From contig JADJZE010000019.1 of the NCBI GenBank assembly GCA_016719405.1, positions 1-64,000 on the forward strand: 64,000 bases of DNA, written 5' to 3'. How positions within the stretch are numbered: position 1 is the first letter of the stretch; every line of letters starts with the position of its first letter. The notes beneath the pieces are model-generated. The model saw nothing but the letters and a program-made list of their open reading frames with translations. It searched no databases and was not told where the DNA came from. This document shows positions 7,683-16,539 of the stretch, in pieces. This DNA is from Candidatus Aalborgicola lynettensis. GTDB taxonomy: Bacteria; Pseudomonadota; Gammaproteobacteria; Burkholderiales; Burkholderiaceae_C. Position numbers and translations under genes: made by a program.

Positions 7683-8516
7683 TTAGAACAGGCTCTCGTT
7701 TACGTAGATAACGTCGTTGGGTTCAACGGCGTCGGTCAGTTGGGGGGTGATTTGCACGATGCTGCCATCAACTGCCTTGCGGTGCAGGCGCAGGCGGCGC
7801 TCGCTGCCACGGCCAGTGGGGCCGCCGCCGGTGGCGAGGGCTTGCATGATGGTCATGCCGCGTTCAATGCGGAAGGCGCCGGGGCGCTGGGCTTCGCCAT
7901 AAATGTAGAACACGGGGGCGCGGTGGACGTAGATGCTGTCGCCGCCCTGCAGGACGAGGTCGTCTTGCAGTTTGTTTTCGAGGTAGATGGAGGGGATGTC
8001 GATTTGCTTGCGGAACAGTTTGCCGTTGCGGGTGCCAACCACCACGGCAACGTCGTCGCCGCCACCGGTGGCACCGCCTGCGGTGGCCAGCATGTCGCTG
8101 AGGCGGGTGGTGGCGGTTTCCAGCGGGAAGCGGCCCGGGCGGTTGACCTGACCGAGCACGGAGACTTGGTTGCCGCGTATTTGGACGAGCACGATGGTGA
8201 CTTGCGGTTTTTGCAGGAAGCCGCCTTTTTGCAGGGCATCGGCAATTTTTTTCTCGGCGCTGGCGAGCGACAGACCACCGATTTCAACCGCCCCGATCAG
8301 GGGGTAGGTGATGGAGCCGTTTTCGCTGACGCGGGTTTCGATGGTGAGGTCGGGGTTTTGGAACACCTGGATGCGGATGGCATCGCCGGCGCCCAATGGG
8401 TATTCCGCCTTGGCGACGGCGGGGGCGGCCTGGGCCAGGGCGGCGGTGCTGACGCCTGCCACGGTCAAAAAGAGGGCCATGAGGAGGGAGTCTGGGCGGA
8501 GTGAGCGGGTGTACAT
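7683..8516 (-). CDS. epsE: Polysaccharide export protein EpsE (Wza-like)
   Basis: The outer-membrane/periplasmic export pore component of the EPS machine, 277 residues. A signal peptide is visible (MALFLTVAGVSTAALAQA). The Poly_export domain begins at YPLGAGDAIRIQVFQNPDL and continues through NGSITYPLIGAVEIGG; two SLBB-type repeats follow (QVSVLGQVNRPGRFPL and YIYGEAQRPGAFRIERGMT). There is no lipobox Cys, unlike E. coli Wza. It lies between epsD and epsF with gaps of 49 and 17 bases, within the same operon. Confidence 0.93.
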   Translation of the reverse strand: MYTRSLRPDSLLMALFLTVAGVSTAALAQAAPAVAKAEYPLGAGDAIRIQVFQNPDLTIETRVSENGSITYPLIGAVEIGGLSLASAEKKIADALQKGGFLQKPQVTIVLVQIRGNQVSVLGQVNRPGRFPLETATTRLSDMLATAGGATGGGDDVAVVVGTRNGKLFRKQIDIPSIYLENKLQDDLVLQGGDSIYVHRAPVFYIYGEAQRPGAFRIERGMTIMQALATGGGPTGRGSERRLRLHRKAVDGSIVQITPQLTDAVEPNDVIYVNESLF

Positions 8517-8565
8517 GGTGGTGTAGTGCAGTAAGGGTGGTACGCAGGTGCGGTGGACGCAGGCT

Positions 8566-9543
8566 TTATTTGAGCCCGGCCACTCCTTTTTCTATAGCTG
8601 CTTGCGCATTGCTGGCGGGCGCAGATGGCGTATTTGGCACATTCTTTTCGGCCGCAGCGACGGCTGCACCGGGTGCGGAAAATTCACCCATGTAGGTGAT
8701 TTTGGTGTTGGCGCGCAGTTGCTTCAGGTTGGCGGCTACGGCCTCCGATGCGCGCTGGTTGTTCAAAAATTGCTCAATGCGGGGCAAGGCATCTTTTTCG
8801 GCAACGGGGGCTTGTTGGGAGGCGACCAGGCGGATCATGGAGGTAGCCTGGGGGGTTTCGAAGACCAGGCTTTGTCCGTCTTTGAGTTGATGCAGTTGGG
8901 TCAGCATGTCGAGCGGAATTTGCTCGGCTGGGCGGGTGTTGCGGCCGCCTCCAAAGGCGATGTCTTTGGCCTTGAGTGCGGCGGCGGCTTCGTCAACGGT
9001 TTTGCCCGCAGCGGTCAGTTCGCGCAGCAGGTTGGCTGCGCCGGCTGCAGTGGTGGCGGGGTTTTTGGGGACCACGAGTTCGACGAGGTTGTAGACACGG
9101 CGCTCGGAAAACAGGGCCGGATGTTCGGCATAGTATTTTTTGGCCTCTTCGGGGGTGGCCTTGGGCAGGCCACCGGCAATTTTTTGCATGTAGGCACGGG
9201 ACAAGATTTCGCGGCGTGCGGATTCGAGCTGGGCCATGACTTCGGGGGAGCGCTGGAGTTTGGCTTCAGTGGCCTGGTCAACAGCGAGTTGCTGGTCAAT
9301 CAGTTTTTCGAGCACTTCGCGGCTCATGTTCTTGACGGCTTCGGGCGTGGCGCCTGCGGTGTTGGCCTGGCGCAGTACCTGGTTGATTTGGTGGACGGAG
9401 ACTTCCTCGGATCCAACGCGGGCGGCAACTTGGGTGGCTGCTTTTTTGTCGTCTTTGTTGCCGCAGGCAGACAAGCCCAGCACGGCGGCGACTGCGAGCA
9501 CGGTCAAGGCGAATTGAGCGGGGCGTTGGAATCGGGTTTTCAT
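8566..9543 (-). CDS. epsD: EpsD family peptidyl-prolyl isomerase lipoprotein
   Basis: A periplasmic SurA/PpiC-like foldase of 325 residues found in XrtB EPS loci. Its signal peptide ends in a lipobox, LGLSACGNK, so it should be a lipoprotein. A SurA-like N-terminal helical region (VSVHQINQVLRQ, LIDQQLAVDQA) precedes a PpiC-like rotamase region (RRVYNLVELVV, AFGGGRN). It probably helps fold EpsL or EpsE. The last ~16 codons (NAQAAIEKG and neighbours) are made by a copy of the 48-bp dispersed element at 8582–8629. Confidence 0.88.
   Translation of the reverse strand: MKTRFQRPAQFALTVLAVAAVLGLSACGNKDDKKAATQVAARVGSEEVSVHQINQVLRQANTAGATPEAVKNMSREVLEKLIDQQLAVDQATEAKLQRSPEVMAQLESARREILSRAYMQKIAGGLPKATPEEAKKYYAEHPALFSERRVYNLVELVVPKNPATTAAGAANLLRELTAAGKTVDEAAAALKAKDIAFGGGRNTRPAEQIPLDMLTQLHQLKDGQSLVFETPQATSMIRLVASQQAPVAEKDALPRIEQFLNNQRASEAVAANLKQLRANTKITYMGEFSAPGAAVAAAEKNVPNTPSAPASNAQAAIEKGVAGLK
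8582..8629 (+). repeat. 48-bp dispersed element, copy in epsD
   Basis: Aligns gaplessly with seven other copies. The first arm is degenerate (ACTCC instead of GCTAT, then N7, then ATAGC), but the core AGCTGCTTGCGC and the end GGGCGCAGATGGC are clear. It lies antisense to the 3' end of epsD and encodes NAQAAIEKG there. The trpD copy encodes RAQAAIESG in the same antisense frame. Confidence 0.75.
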
Positions 9544-9565
9544 GGTGGAGTCTCAGTAGTAAAGG

Positions 9566-10771
9566 TTAGTAGGCAAAACGGGCGGATACGGTGGTCTGGG
9601 TGCTTTGGAAATCCAGACCGGCAAAGGTGGAGGTGCGGCGTGCATCTTGCAGGGATGCACTGAGGGTGACGGATGTGTGCGGCTGCCAGTCCAACGCCAA
9701 GGTGGTGTCGCGGGTGGTGTCGGTGCGGGTGCTGAAGGCCACTGGGGTGGGCGAGCCCAGGTAGTCACGAAGTGCGATTTCGTGGCGCAGGCGCAGGTTG
9801 GTTCTGGCGCCAATTTGCCACACGGGGGTTACAACAAGGCGGTCGGTTTGGGTGTAGTTGGTGATGTCATCCTGGTACGCGGAGAACTCGCGCACCCAGT
9901 CCACCGCCAGGGATGTTTTGCCGGACAGGTTGATTTTGATGTTGGCACCGGCGGCGATGCCGTTGTAGTTGCGCTGGGGGTAGTTGGGGTGGGTGCGGTC
10001 GATGCCAGTGGCGTGCAATCCGGCGGTGGTGATGCCGTCCATTACCCAGCGGATGCGGAAGTCGTGATCGACCTGCGTGAAACCGTCGTCGAGCAGGCTG
10101 ACCGATGGCAGAACACGGTTGCGGTACTGGCCTTTGCTGTTGCGCAAGGTGTAGCCAATGGTGCTGCCTGATGCAAATGCATAGGCGACGCCGATGTCGG
10201 CACCGTGGGTGGTGGTATCGGCCTCGGTAGCCTGGTTTTGCAGGCTGTTCTGGCTGCCCTGTGACAGACCGGCACGGGCGCGCCAGGTGCCGTCGATTTC
10301 AAATTGGCCGTCCCAGCGGGTGTCGTAGTTGACGCGTTGGCTGCGGATGTTGTAGCCCTGCTGGTCGACAAAGCTGTTGACGCTTTCGCGGCGGCTGTTG
10401 GTCAAATTGCCGTAAAAGCGTGGGGTCAGGCTCCAGCGCCAGGCGGCGTCGTAATTGCTGGCTACGCTGTTGAGGTAGTTGAAGTTCTGGTAGCGGTAGT
10501 CAACTACGGAGGCGCCGATTTCGAAGCGCTGCAGGCTATAGGATTTGGCCGCGCGCACGCCCAGTGCGGTGGTGTTAATTTGCTCTGCAGCGCTGTTGCG
10601 GCCGATAAGCGCCATGGTGTTGGCGCCTGAGGACAGGCGAAAGAGGTTGCTGTCGCGCACGAGGGAGGTGTCTGCGCTGAGTGTGAATACGTCATCACCT
10701 TCTGCACGCACGGCTCCGTGCACAGACACAAGCAATACGACAGCCGTAAAAAGGGCTCGGTAGTTGAACAT
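9566..10771 (-). CDS. epsL: EPS outer-membrane beta-barrel protein EpsL
   Basis: A 401-residue protein with a signal peptide (LFTAVVLLVSVHGAVRA) and then alternating amphipathic strands, ending in an aromatic C-terminal residue (TVSARFAY) typical of outer-membrane barrels. It fits the XrtB-associated EpsL family. Repeated strand-like segments such as DFRIRWVMDGIT and NLRLRHEIALRDYL are visible. It probably forms an outer-membrane channel or anchor for polymer export. It lies 2 bases after epsB. Confidence 0.88.
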   Translation of the reverse strand: MFNYRALFTAVVLLVSVHGAVRAEGDDVFTLSADTSLVRDSNLFRLSSGANTMALIGRNSAAEQINTTALGVRAAKSYSLQRFEIGASVVDYRYQNFNYLNSVASNYDAAWRWSLTPRFYGNLTNSRRESVNSFVDQQGYNIRSQRVNYDTRWDGQFEIDGTWRARAGLSQGSQNSLQNQATEADTTTHGADIGVAYAFASGSTIGYTLRNSKGQYRNRVLPSVSLLDDGFTQVDHDFRIRWVMDGITTAGLHATGIDRTHPNYPQRNYNGIAAGANIKINLSGKTSLAVDWVREFSAYQDDITNYTQTDRLVVTPVWQIGARTNLRLRHEIALRDYLGSPTPVAFSTRTDTTRDTTLALDWQPHTSVTLSASLQDARRTSTFAGLDFQSTQTTVSARFAY

Positions 10772-10773
10772 GC

Positions 10774-12198
10774 TTAGTAGGCCTGTTGGTCTTTTAGAAC
10801 CAGGCGGATGGTTTTGGCAATGATGTGCAGATCCAGCCGTAACGACCAGTTGCGGAGGTAGTCGAGGTCGAAGTCGATTCGGCCTTGCATTTTTTCAAGG
10901 GTTTCGGTTTCGCCGCGAAAGCCGTTGACTTGTGCCCATCCGGTGATGCCGGGTTTGACTTTGTGGCGCACCATGTAGCCCTTGATGAGTTTGCGGTACA
11001 TCTCGTTGTGCGCAACGGCGTGCGGACGAGGCCCCACAATGCTCATGCGACCTTGCAGGACGTTGACGAATTGCGGCAGTTCGTCAAGCGACGTACGCCG
11101 CAAGAAGGCGCCAAGGGGGGTGATGCGCGCGTCGTTCTTGGTGGCTTGCTGGATGGAGTTTCCGTCCTCGGTGACCGTCATGGAGCGGAATTTGTAGACC
11201 ATGATTTCTTCACCATCCAGGCCGTAGCGGCGTTGCTTGAAGATGATGGGACCAGGTGAACCACATTTGACGGCGATGGCAATGATGCACAGGATGGGCA
11301 AAATCAGCGCCAGGATGAGGATGGACAATACGATGTCGCTGGTGCGTTTGACTATGCCATTGGAGCCCGTAAATGGGGTATCACAAACCGCGATGACCGG
11401 CATGCCACAGACCGAGCCAGGACGACCTTGCACCAGGTCGGTGACAAACATGTCAGGGACAAAGTAGATGGACGCCGTGGTGTCTTTGAGTTCGTCCAGT
11501 ATTTGAAGAATGCGCGGTTGCGATGCCATGGGCAGCGACAGGTAAATCAGTTGCACGCGGTTGGTTTTTACCAGGTCGGCCAATTGGTCGAGCTTTCCGA
11601 GCACGGGGCAATCTTGTGTTGACTCAATGCGCTGGTTTTCGCGGCTATCAACAAACCCTGCGAGTTCGATGTGATTGAGCGGTGAGTGGTTGATTTTCCC
11701 TGCCAGTGCCAAGCCTTGTTCGTTGATGCCGACAATAATGGCCCGGCGCGGGGGGCCCTGCAATTGCACAAGGTAGGGCGCAGCGCTCCGAAGAGCGAAG
11801 CAGCCCAGGAGCTCGGTCAGTGGTGCAACCCACAGCCAGGCGGAAACGAATTCGATTGAAAATTCGCGCAGGTAGCCGGTGCCCCATCCGGTAAGGACGA
11901 GCAAGCCTGCAATCAGCATCCAGTTGAGTGTGATGTCCAACACCAGTTCGGTGCGCGATGTTTGCAGCCGCGCGCTGCTTGGAAACGCCAGCGCAAAGGC
12001 GATGACCGAAAGGATTAGATGCGGGGGAGAAATGCCTTCATCAAAATAGTAGGCAACTGCCCACAGCGAGCCAACTAACGCGGCCGGTCCAACTATGGCC
12101 TCGATTCGGCTAAGCAGATTGTCTTTACCCAGTGACAGAGGTTCGGGCCGCCGGATCTGGGTTGCGGCGGACAAACCGGGATTGGCTTTAAGCATCAA
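10774..12198 (-). CDS. epsB: Undecaprenyl-phosphate glucose phosphotransferase EpsB
   Basis: A polyisoprenyl-phosphate hexose-1-phosphate transferase (WcaJ type) of 474 residues that starts repeat-unit assembly by loading the first sugar phosphate onto undecaprenyl phosphate in the inner membrane. It has four N-terminal membrane helices, a central Rossmann-like domain (IIVGINEQGLALAGKI), a fifth membrane segment (IVLSILILALILPILCII), and the catalytic C-terminal domain with IFKQRRYGLDGEE, VYKFRSM, RRTSLDELPQ and VGPRPHA. The start overlaps the end of epsA by 11 bases. Confidence 0.94.
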   Translation of the reverse strand: MMLKANPGLSAATQIRRPEPLSLGKDNLLSRIEAIVGPAALVGSLWAVAYYFDEGISPPHLILSVIAFALAFPSSARLQTSRTELVLDITLNWMLIAGLLVLTGWGTGYLREFSIEFVSAWLWVAPLTELLGCFALRSAAPYLVQLQGPPRRAIIVGINEQGLALAGKINHSPLNHIELAGFVDSRENQRIESTQDCPVLGKLDQLADLVKTNRVQLIYLSLPMASQPRILQILDELKDTTASIYFVPDMFVTDLVQGRPGSVCGMPVIAVCDTPFTGSNGIVKRTSDIVLSILILALILPILCIIAIAVKCGSPGPIIFKQRRYGLDGEEIMVYKFRSMTVTEDGNSIQQATKNDARITPLGAFLRRTSLDELPQFVNVLQGRMSIVGPRPHAVAHNEMYRKLIKGYMVRHKVKPGITGWAQVNGFRGETETLEKMQGRIDFDLDYLRNWSLRLDLHIIAKTIRLVLKDQQAY

Positions 12199-12976
12199 GT
12201 CGCAACGCTTTGAGTCGACTGACTGCTTGCGCCCTGTTCAGTACATCGAGTTTTTTGAATACCCGCTGCATGTGGTTTTTGACGGTGAAGGAACTGATAT
12301 CGAGGATGCTGCCTATTTCGGAGTTTGTCTTTCCTGCGGCGACCCAGTGCAGTACTTCAGCTTCACGTTCGCTCAAACCGAAATCGCGCTGCAAGATGAG
12401 CTCTTCGGTTTTTTCATCGATGGTGCTGGTTTGATGTGGCAAATGGGCGACCTGGCGCAACGCGGTATCGACATAGGGCAGCACCAAGGCCATGGCGCTG
12501 CGCTCACTTTCGGTAAATGCTTCTTTTGCACTGAACGCTGCGTACAGGCAGTCGTGGCTGCCACGCTCGTCTTTGATGCCATGCACTACCACGGTACGCA
12601 TGGTTTTGAGTGCGGCACACAATTCAGAGTGATCACAGTCATCATCAACACAAAAGCCACCGACGGTGTTGAGTGAAAACGGTCTGTGACCAGACTCGAC
12701 CCACCGCGCAAAAAAATTCAAAAGCAATGGCGTGATGGCTTGTGCATTGGCATGCTGGGAACGCACACCTGCTATTTTTGAGAGCACATTGTGTTGAATC
12801 TGCCCCCCCTGAAAGTCACCCCATGCGGTCAACATGATGTCGTGTGGGAGGTACTGCTGCATGTCGCCTTGCAACCAAACCAGCATTTCATAATGGCTGC
12901 GCACATCGACCGAGTGGCAGAGCACGCGGTGATATCGATGTATCTCGTCAGGTGAAAAAGTTTTCAGCAAACCCAT
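12188..12976 (-). CDS. epsA: LuxR-family transcriptional regulator EpsA
   Basis: A 262-residue regulator whose C-terminus holds a LuxR/GerE helix-turn-helix (LSEREAEVLHWVAAGKTNSEIGSILDISSFTVKNHMQRVFKKL). The N-terminal ~180 residues match no common input domain, as in the XrtB-associated EpsA family. It is the first gene of the EPS operon, so it probably acts on the promoter region upstream (12977–13283). Its overlap with epsB means regulator and first enzyme are made together. Confidence 0.9.
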   Translation of the reverse strand: MGLLKTFSPDEIHRYHRVLCHSVDVRSHYEMLVWLQGDMQQYLPHDIMLTAWGDFQGGQIQHNVLSKIAGVRSQHANAQAITPLLLNFFARWVESGHRPFSLNTVGGFCVDDDCDHSELCAALKTMRTVVVHGIKDERGSHDCLYAAFSAKEAFTESERSAMALVLPYVDTALRQVAHLPHQTSTIDEKTEELILQRDFGLSEREAEVLHWVAAGKTNSEIGSILDISSFTVKNHMQRVFKKLDVLNRAQAVSRLKALRLDA

Positions 12977-13283
12977 GACAAAGCAGTTGAAGGACGCAAG
13001 TAAATTAGTAAATTAGTAAGCACCAAGCGACGAACCGGTTTACCCAACCGACAAGCCCGCGCATGTGCGCCCTGCGAGTCTAAAGGTTTACCCTTACGCC
13101 GAACACCCCCCAGATGGGGGATATTTCACGGTTTTGGACTATTTTTAGGCCATAACCTCTATGCCGCAGCACGATCAGCCCCACATTCCGTACGCCGCGC
13201 CTTAACCTCGCTGTGCGTCTATTCTATTAGGGTTTCTACCAATCTATAGTGCATTCGGACTAACAGGCTAGAGTGAAGTGACG
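12977..13283 (-). promoter_or_regulatory. Intergenic region upstream of the EPS operon
   Basis: About 300 bases without a gene. It holds a G/C-run inverted repeat, CCCCC-(c)agat-GGGGG, at 13107–13120, and a direct repeat of TAAATTAG at about 13001–13018 just upstream of epsA. The first could be an operator for EpsA or another regulator. No -35/-10 pair stands out clearly, so promoter position is not claimed. Confidence 0.4.
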
Positions 13284-13313
13284 AAAAAAAGCCCGCCACA
13301 ATGGGCGGGCTTT
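13284..13313 (-). terminator. Rho-independent terminator after the tRNA-Phe/tRNA-Gly pair
   Basis: On the minus strand AAAGCCCGCC pairs with GGCGGGCTTT around a short loop, followed by a T-run (TTTTTTT). It lies 17 bases after the 3' end of tRNA-Gly and would end that transcript before the EPS promoter region. Confidence 0.85.
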
Positions 13314-13329
13314 GCGCTAATGCGCCATA

Positions 13330-13405
13330 TGGAGCGGGAAAAGAGGTTCGAACTCTCGACCTATACCTTGGCAAGGTATCGCTCTACCAACTGAGCTATT
13401 CCCGC
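13330..13405 (-). tRNA. tRNA-Gly (GCC)
   Basis: Complete 76-base cloverleaf on the minus strand, with encoded CCA. The anticodon loop reads CTTGCCAAG, giving GCC; the T-arm reads GAGTTCGAACCTC. Acceptor arms GCGGGAA and TTCCCGC pair fully. Confidence 0.97.
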
Positions 13406-13413
13406 ATTTTTAC

Positions 13414-13489
13414 TGGTGGCCTGGGGCGGAATCGAACCACCGACACAAGGATTTTCAATCCTCTGCTCTACCGACTGAGCTACCGGGCC
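13414..13489 (-). tRNA. tRNA-Phe (GAA)
   Basis: Complete 76-base cloverleaf with encoded CCA. Anticodon loop GATTGAAAATC gives GAA. It lies 8 bases upstream of tRNA-Gly on the same transcript. Confidence 0.97.
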
Positions 13490-13539
13490 AGAGCCTTGAA
13501 TTATAGCAGACAAGATTTGCGTTGATTGAATGCCATCGA

Positions 13540-14220
13540 CTAAATTGCGCTCCTTTTCCCGCGCGTGAGGTCAACTCCGAGTTGCTTTAACTTGCGGTAG
13601 AGGTGGGTTCGCTCAAGCCCGGTTTTCTCGGCAACGCGTGTCATGGATCCATTCTCCCGCGACAGGTGGTATTCAAAATAGGCTTTTTCAAACTCGTCGC
13701 GCGCTTCACGCAACGGTTTATCGAGTACAAAGTTTTGGCATGCCGACAGTCCCGTATCCACAATGCCAATTGGGACCAAAGATACATTCCCGACAGGCTC
13801 TGGATGAGTCACAGGCGGCGGCACAGGCTCCACGGCCAACGCAGCCTTGCGCATATTGCCCTTGGCCAAGGCTTGCTCTACTGCCTTGAGTAACTTTTGC
13901 AATGTGATGGGTTTTTCCAGAAACGCGACTGCACCAATTTTGGTGGCCTCCACCGCAGTGTCGATCGTGGCATGTCCGCTCATCATGATGACAGGCATTG
14001 TCAACAAGCCAGTGGATGACCACTCTTTCAATAGCGTTACGCCATCGGTGTCGGGCATCCAGATATCCAATAGCACCAAATCTGGGCGCTCAATCAGGCG
14101 CGCCGCCCGCGCTTGCGACGCATTTTCGGCAAGTTCGACGTTGTGCCCTTCGTCGTTCAGAATTTCCCAAAGCAGGTCCCGAATTCCATGCTCGTCATCT
14201 ACAACCAGAATATTTGCCAT
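13540..14220 (-). CDS. NtrX-like response regulator lacking the AAA+ domain
   Basis: A 226-residue regulator with an N-terminal receiver domain (VVDDEHGIRDLL, phospho-acceptor Asp in LVLLDIWMPDTDG, conserved Thr/Ser and Lys in MMSGHAT and FLEKP) and a C-terminal Fis-type helix-turn-helix (MTRVAEKTGLERTHLYRKLKQLGVDL). The linker of ~50 residues replaces the sigma-54-activating AAA+ domain found in classical NtrX (~450 residues). It therefore cannot remodel sigma-54 polymerase by itself. It lies 36 bases after the ntrY-like kinase, its likely partner. Confidence 0.9.
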   Translation of the reverse strand: MANILVVDDEHGIRDLLWEILNDEGHNVELAENASQARAARLIERPDLVLLDIWMPDTDGVTLLKEWSSTGLLTMPVIMMSGHATIDTAVEATKIGAVAFLEKPITLQKLLKAVEQALAKGNMRKAALAVEPVPPPVTHPEPVGNVSLVPIGIVDTGLSACQNFVLDKPLREARDEFEKAYFEYHLSRENGSMTRVAEKTGLERTHLYRKLKQLGVDLTRGKRSAI

Positions 14221-14256
14221 GGCGTATCCACTGTCCCTCGTATTTTTGTATTTCGC

Positions 14257-16539
14257 TCAAAGGTGAGCGGACTTCTCAACGGCCAATGATAACGATACTT
14301 GCGCACCGACTACGACACCGTCCACCAAACGATTTTTTACTTCTACGCGAGAGCCATGTTCGTCCGCAATTTTTTTTACGACTGCCAACCCCAGACCGGT
14401 TCCCTTTGATTTTGTCGTCACGTATGGCTCAAAGGCTCGTTTCAGTATGTGCTCTGGAAAACCGGTGCCACTATCAAGTACGCTGAGGCGTACCCGCTCT
14501 GTCGCTTGCTGCCATTGGGTTCGTAACACTACAACCCTTTCAGACGGGGCATGGTTTTTAGCTGATTCACAGGCATCTTGCGCGTTTTGCAATAAATTAT
14601 GAATGACTTGTCGGAGTTGCTGCGCATCCCCCACCACCAAGGGGCACGGTGACTCCAATTCCAAGCGTAATGGGACCGCAGATGAATTCTCATACAGTTG
14701 GGCAATATCCAGCACCAGGGCATTCAGGTCCACAGGCCGCAAATTTGCGGCTGGGAGTCGCGCGTAGTCTCTGAATTCATTGACCAGATGCTTCATGGCC
14801 TCCACCTGGTCGACAATGGTTTTTACAGATTTGTCGAGTATTGCCTGGTCGCTTGGTGCAAGTTTGCCCGTGAGTTTCAAGCCCAGCCGTTCTGCAGAAA
14901 GTTGAATGGGCGTCAAGGGATTTTTGATTTCGTGGGCCAGCCTGCGTGCCACCTCACCCCATGCTTGTGCTCTTTGTGCAGATACGATTTCCGAGATGTC
15001 ATCAAACACCAATAGCCGCTGGTCGCCCGGCAGTTCGGCGCCACGCGCAACCAGTGTCAGTGAACGTTCGAATGGATTTTGCATGGCATTGGATACAAGG
15101 CCCAATTCAAACGATTGCTGCCAGTGATCCAAGCCATGCTCTGTGCGCAGTGTCAAGAAGTCTGCGAATTGGTGTTGCACTGCGCGCCCAAAGTCCTGCA
15201 GACCGTCTATGTTTGATAGTTGTTCTCCCTGGTGCTGGGCCAATGGTGCATTTAGTATGCGTGCTGCACCCGGATTGGACGACAAGATTTGGCCATGAAC
15301 ACCCAGCACCATAACCCCAGCAGTCAAATTGTCGAGAATGGTTTGCAAATTGGCACGCGCAGCATCTACCTGCCCCATACTTTGTTGAACCGCTTGCCTC
15401 GCTTCTGAGAGTTGCTTGGTCATTGATGCAAAAGCTCTTGTTAGCCCGCCTAGTTCGTCTTTTCCGGGCATCGCCAATTTGGGAGTTAAGTCGCCCGCAG
15501 CCACTTGGCTGACGCCTTCGGCCAACATGAGCAAAGGGCGCACGATCTGGTTTCCCAGTATGACCGCCAGCAAGATGGCGCCAAATACGGCAAGAAACAA
15601 ACTAAGCGTCAGTGTCCCGATATACATCCGCTGGAGTCCCAGGCGTCCCAAAGCCCGCTCCTGGTATTCGCGATTTGCACTTTCCACCGCAAGCGCATTC
15701 GCCGCCAAATTGGGGGGTATAGATTTGCTAACCAAAAGGTAGCGCGCGTCCGCCGTGAGGCCTAACTTGACGCTGGCAACAGGCACCAATACTTTGACGC
15801 GGGCACCACCGGGGTTGACCAACGCAGTATCGTCCAATCCCTCGATCCATACTATCAATCGATCCACTTTAGCGGAACGGAACTGACTGGTGAGTGGTTT
15901 TACCGGCGCCAGCAAAAACCCGGTTTGTCCTGCACTGGCAAGTAACTTGCCAGACTCTCCCCAAACCGATAGTTCGTCCACACCCATTGGTTCAAGCAGT
16001 CTGTCGAGCAATACGCCTGACATGGAGTCCGGGTTTTCTGAAAGGTGCCGTGCCGCTGTTTGCGATTTGTTGCCTAAATCCTCGGACATGGCATCGAGAG
16101 TCACACGCCCGAGGTTCAAGCCAGCTTCGAGCGCACCCTCAACCTTGACGTCAAACCAGGTCTCTATCGATCGAGCAACGAACTGGTAAGACACTACGTA
16201 AATGAGCAACCCCGGCGCCATTCCGACCAGGGCAAAGATTATCGCCAGCTTGACCAGCAAACGACTACCGAACTTGCCCTGCCGGAAGCGGGTCCACAAG
16301 CGGTGCGCCACCCACACAATGGAGAGCAGCAGCAAACTGGCCACAACCACGTTGATGGTAAAAAGCTGTGTGTAGTTGCGCTCATACATCTCACGGTTGT
16401 TGGTCGCTTGCGTGAGTAGATACAGCAACACCACGCCAATCACCACCATCGTCAACGCGCCAATGGCTATCGTTATCCGAAAGGTCCGTGCGTTAAAGTG
16501 ACTCGACGAAGGGGTACTCGCCGTTGCACCGTTAGTCAT
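14257..16539 (-). CDS. NtrY-like sensor histidine kinase
   Basis: A 760-residue membrane kinase. Two or three N-terminal membrane helices (ITIAIGALTMVVIGVVLLYLL; VVASLLLLSIVWVAHRLW; LAIIFALVGMAPGLLIYVV) precede an extracytoplasmic region, another helix (LSLFLAVFGAILLAVILG), HAMP (IVRPLLMLAEGVSQVAAGDL), PAS (ILDNLTAGVMVLG) and the kinase core: H-box RRLAHEIKNPLTPIQ, N-box HNLLQNAQDA, and G-boxes DSGTGFPE and GTGLGLAVVKKI. Start ATG 16539 overlaps the stop of the DUF4390 gene (ATGA), so the upstream extension is rejected. Probably phosphorylates the adjacent regulator. Confidence 0.92.
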   Translation of the reverse strand: MTNGATASTPSSSHFNARTFRITIAIGALTMVVIGVVLLYLLTQATNNREMYERNYTQLFTINVVVASLLLLSIVWVAHRLWTRFRQGKFGSRLLVKLAIIFALVGMAPGLLIYVVSYQFVARSIETWFDVKVEGALEAGLNLGRVTLDAMSEDLGNKSQTAARHLSENPDSMSGVLLDRLLEPMGVDELSVWGESGKLLASAGQTGFLLAPVKPLTSQFRSAKVDRLIVWIEGLDDTALVNPGGARVKVLVPVASVKLGLTADARYLLVSKSIPPNLAANALAVESANREYQERALGRLGLQRMYIGTLTLSLFLAVFGAILLAVILGNQIVRPLLMLAEGVSQVAAGDLTPKLAMPGKDELGGLTRAFASMTKQLSEARQAVQQSMGQVDAARANLQTILDNLTAGVMVLGVHGQILSSNPGAARILNAPLAQHQGEQLSNIDGLQDFGRAVQHQFADFLTLRTEHGLDHWQQSFELGLVSNAMQNPFERSLTLVARGAELPGDQRLLVFDDISEIVSAQRAQAWGEVARRLAHEIKNPLTPIQLSAERLGLKLTGKLAPSDQAILDKSVKTIVDQVEAMKHLVNEFRDYARLPAANLRPVDLNALVLDIAQLYENSSAVPLRLELESPCPLVVGDAQQLRQVIHNLLQNAQDACESAKNHAPSERVVVLRTQWQQATERVRLSVLDSGTGFPEHILKRAFEPYVTTKSKGTGLGLAVVKKIADEHGSRVEVKNRLVDGVVVGAQVSLSLAVEKSAHL

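Noticed and set aside
13301..13525. Plus-strand 74-codon frame over tRNA-Gly and tRNA-Phe
   Set aside because: Antisense of two clear tRNA genes and a terminator.
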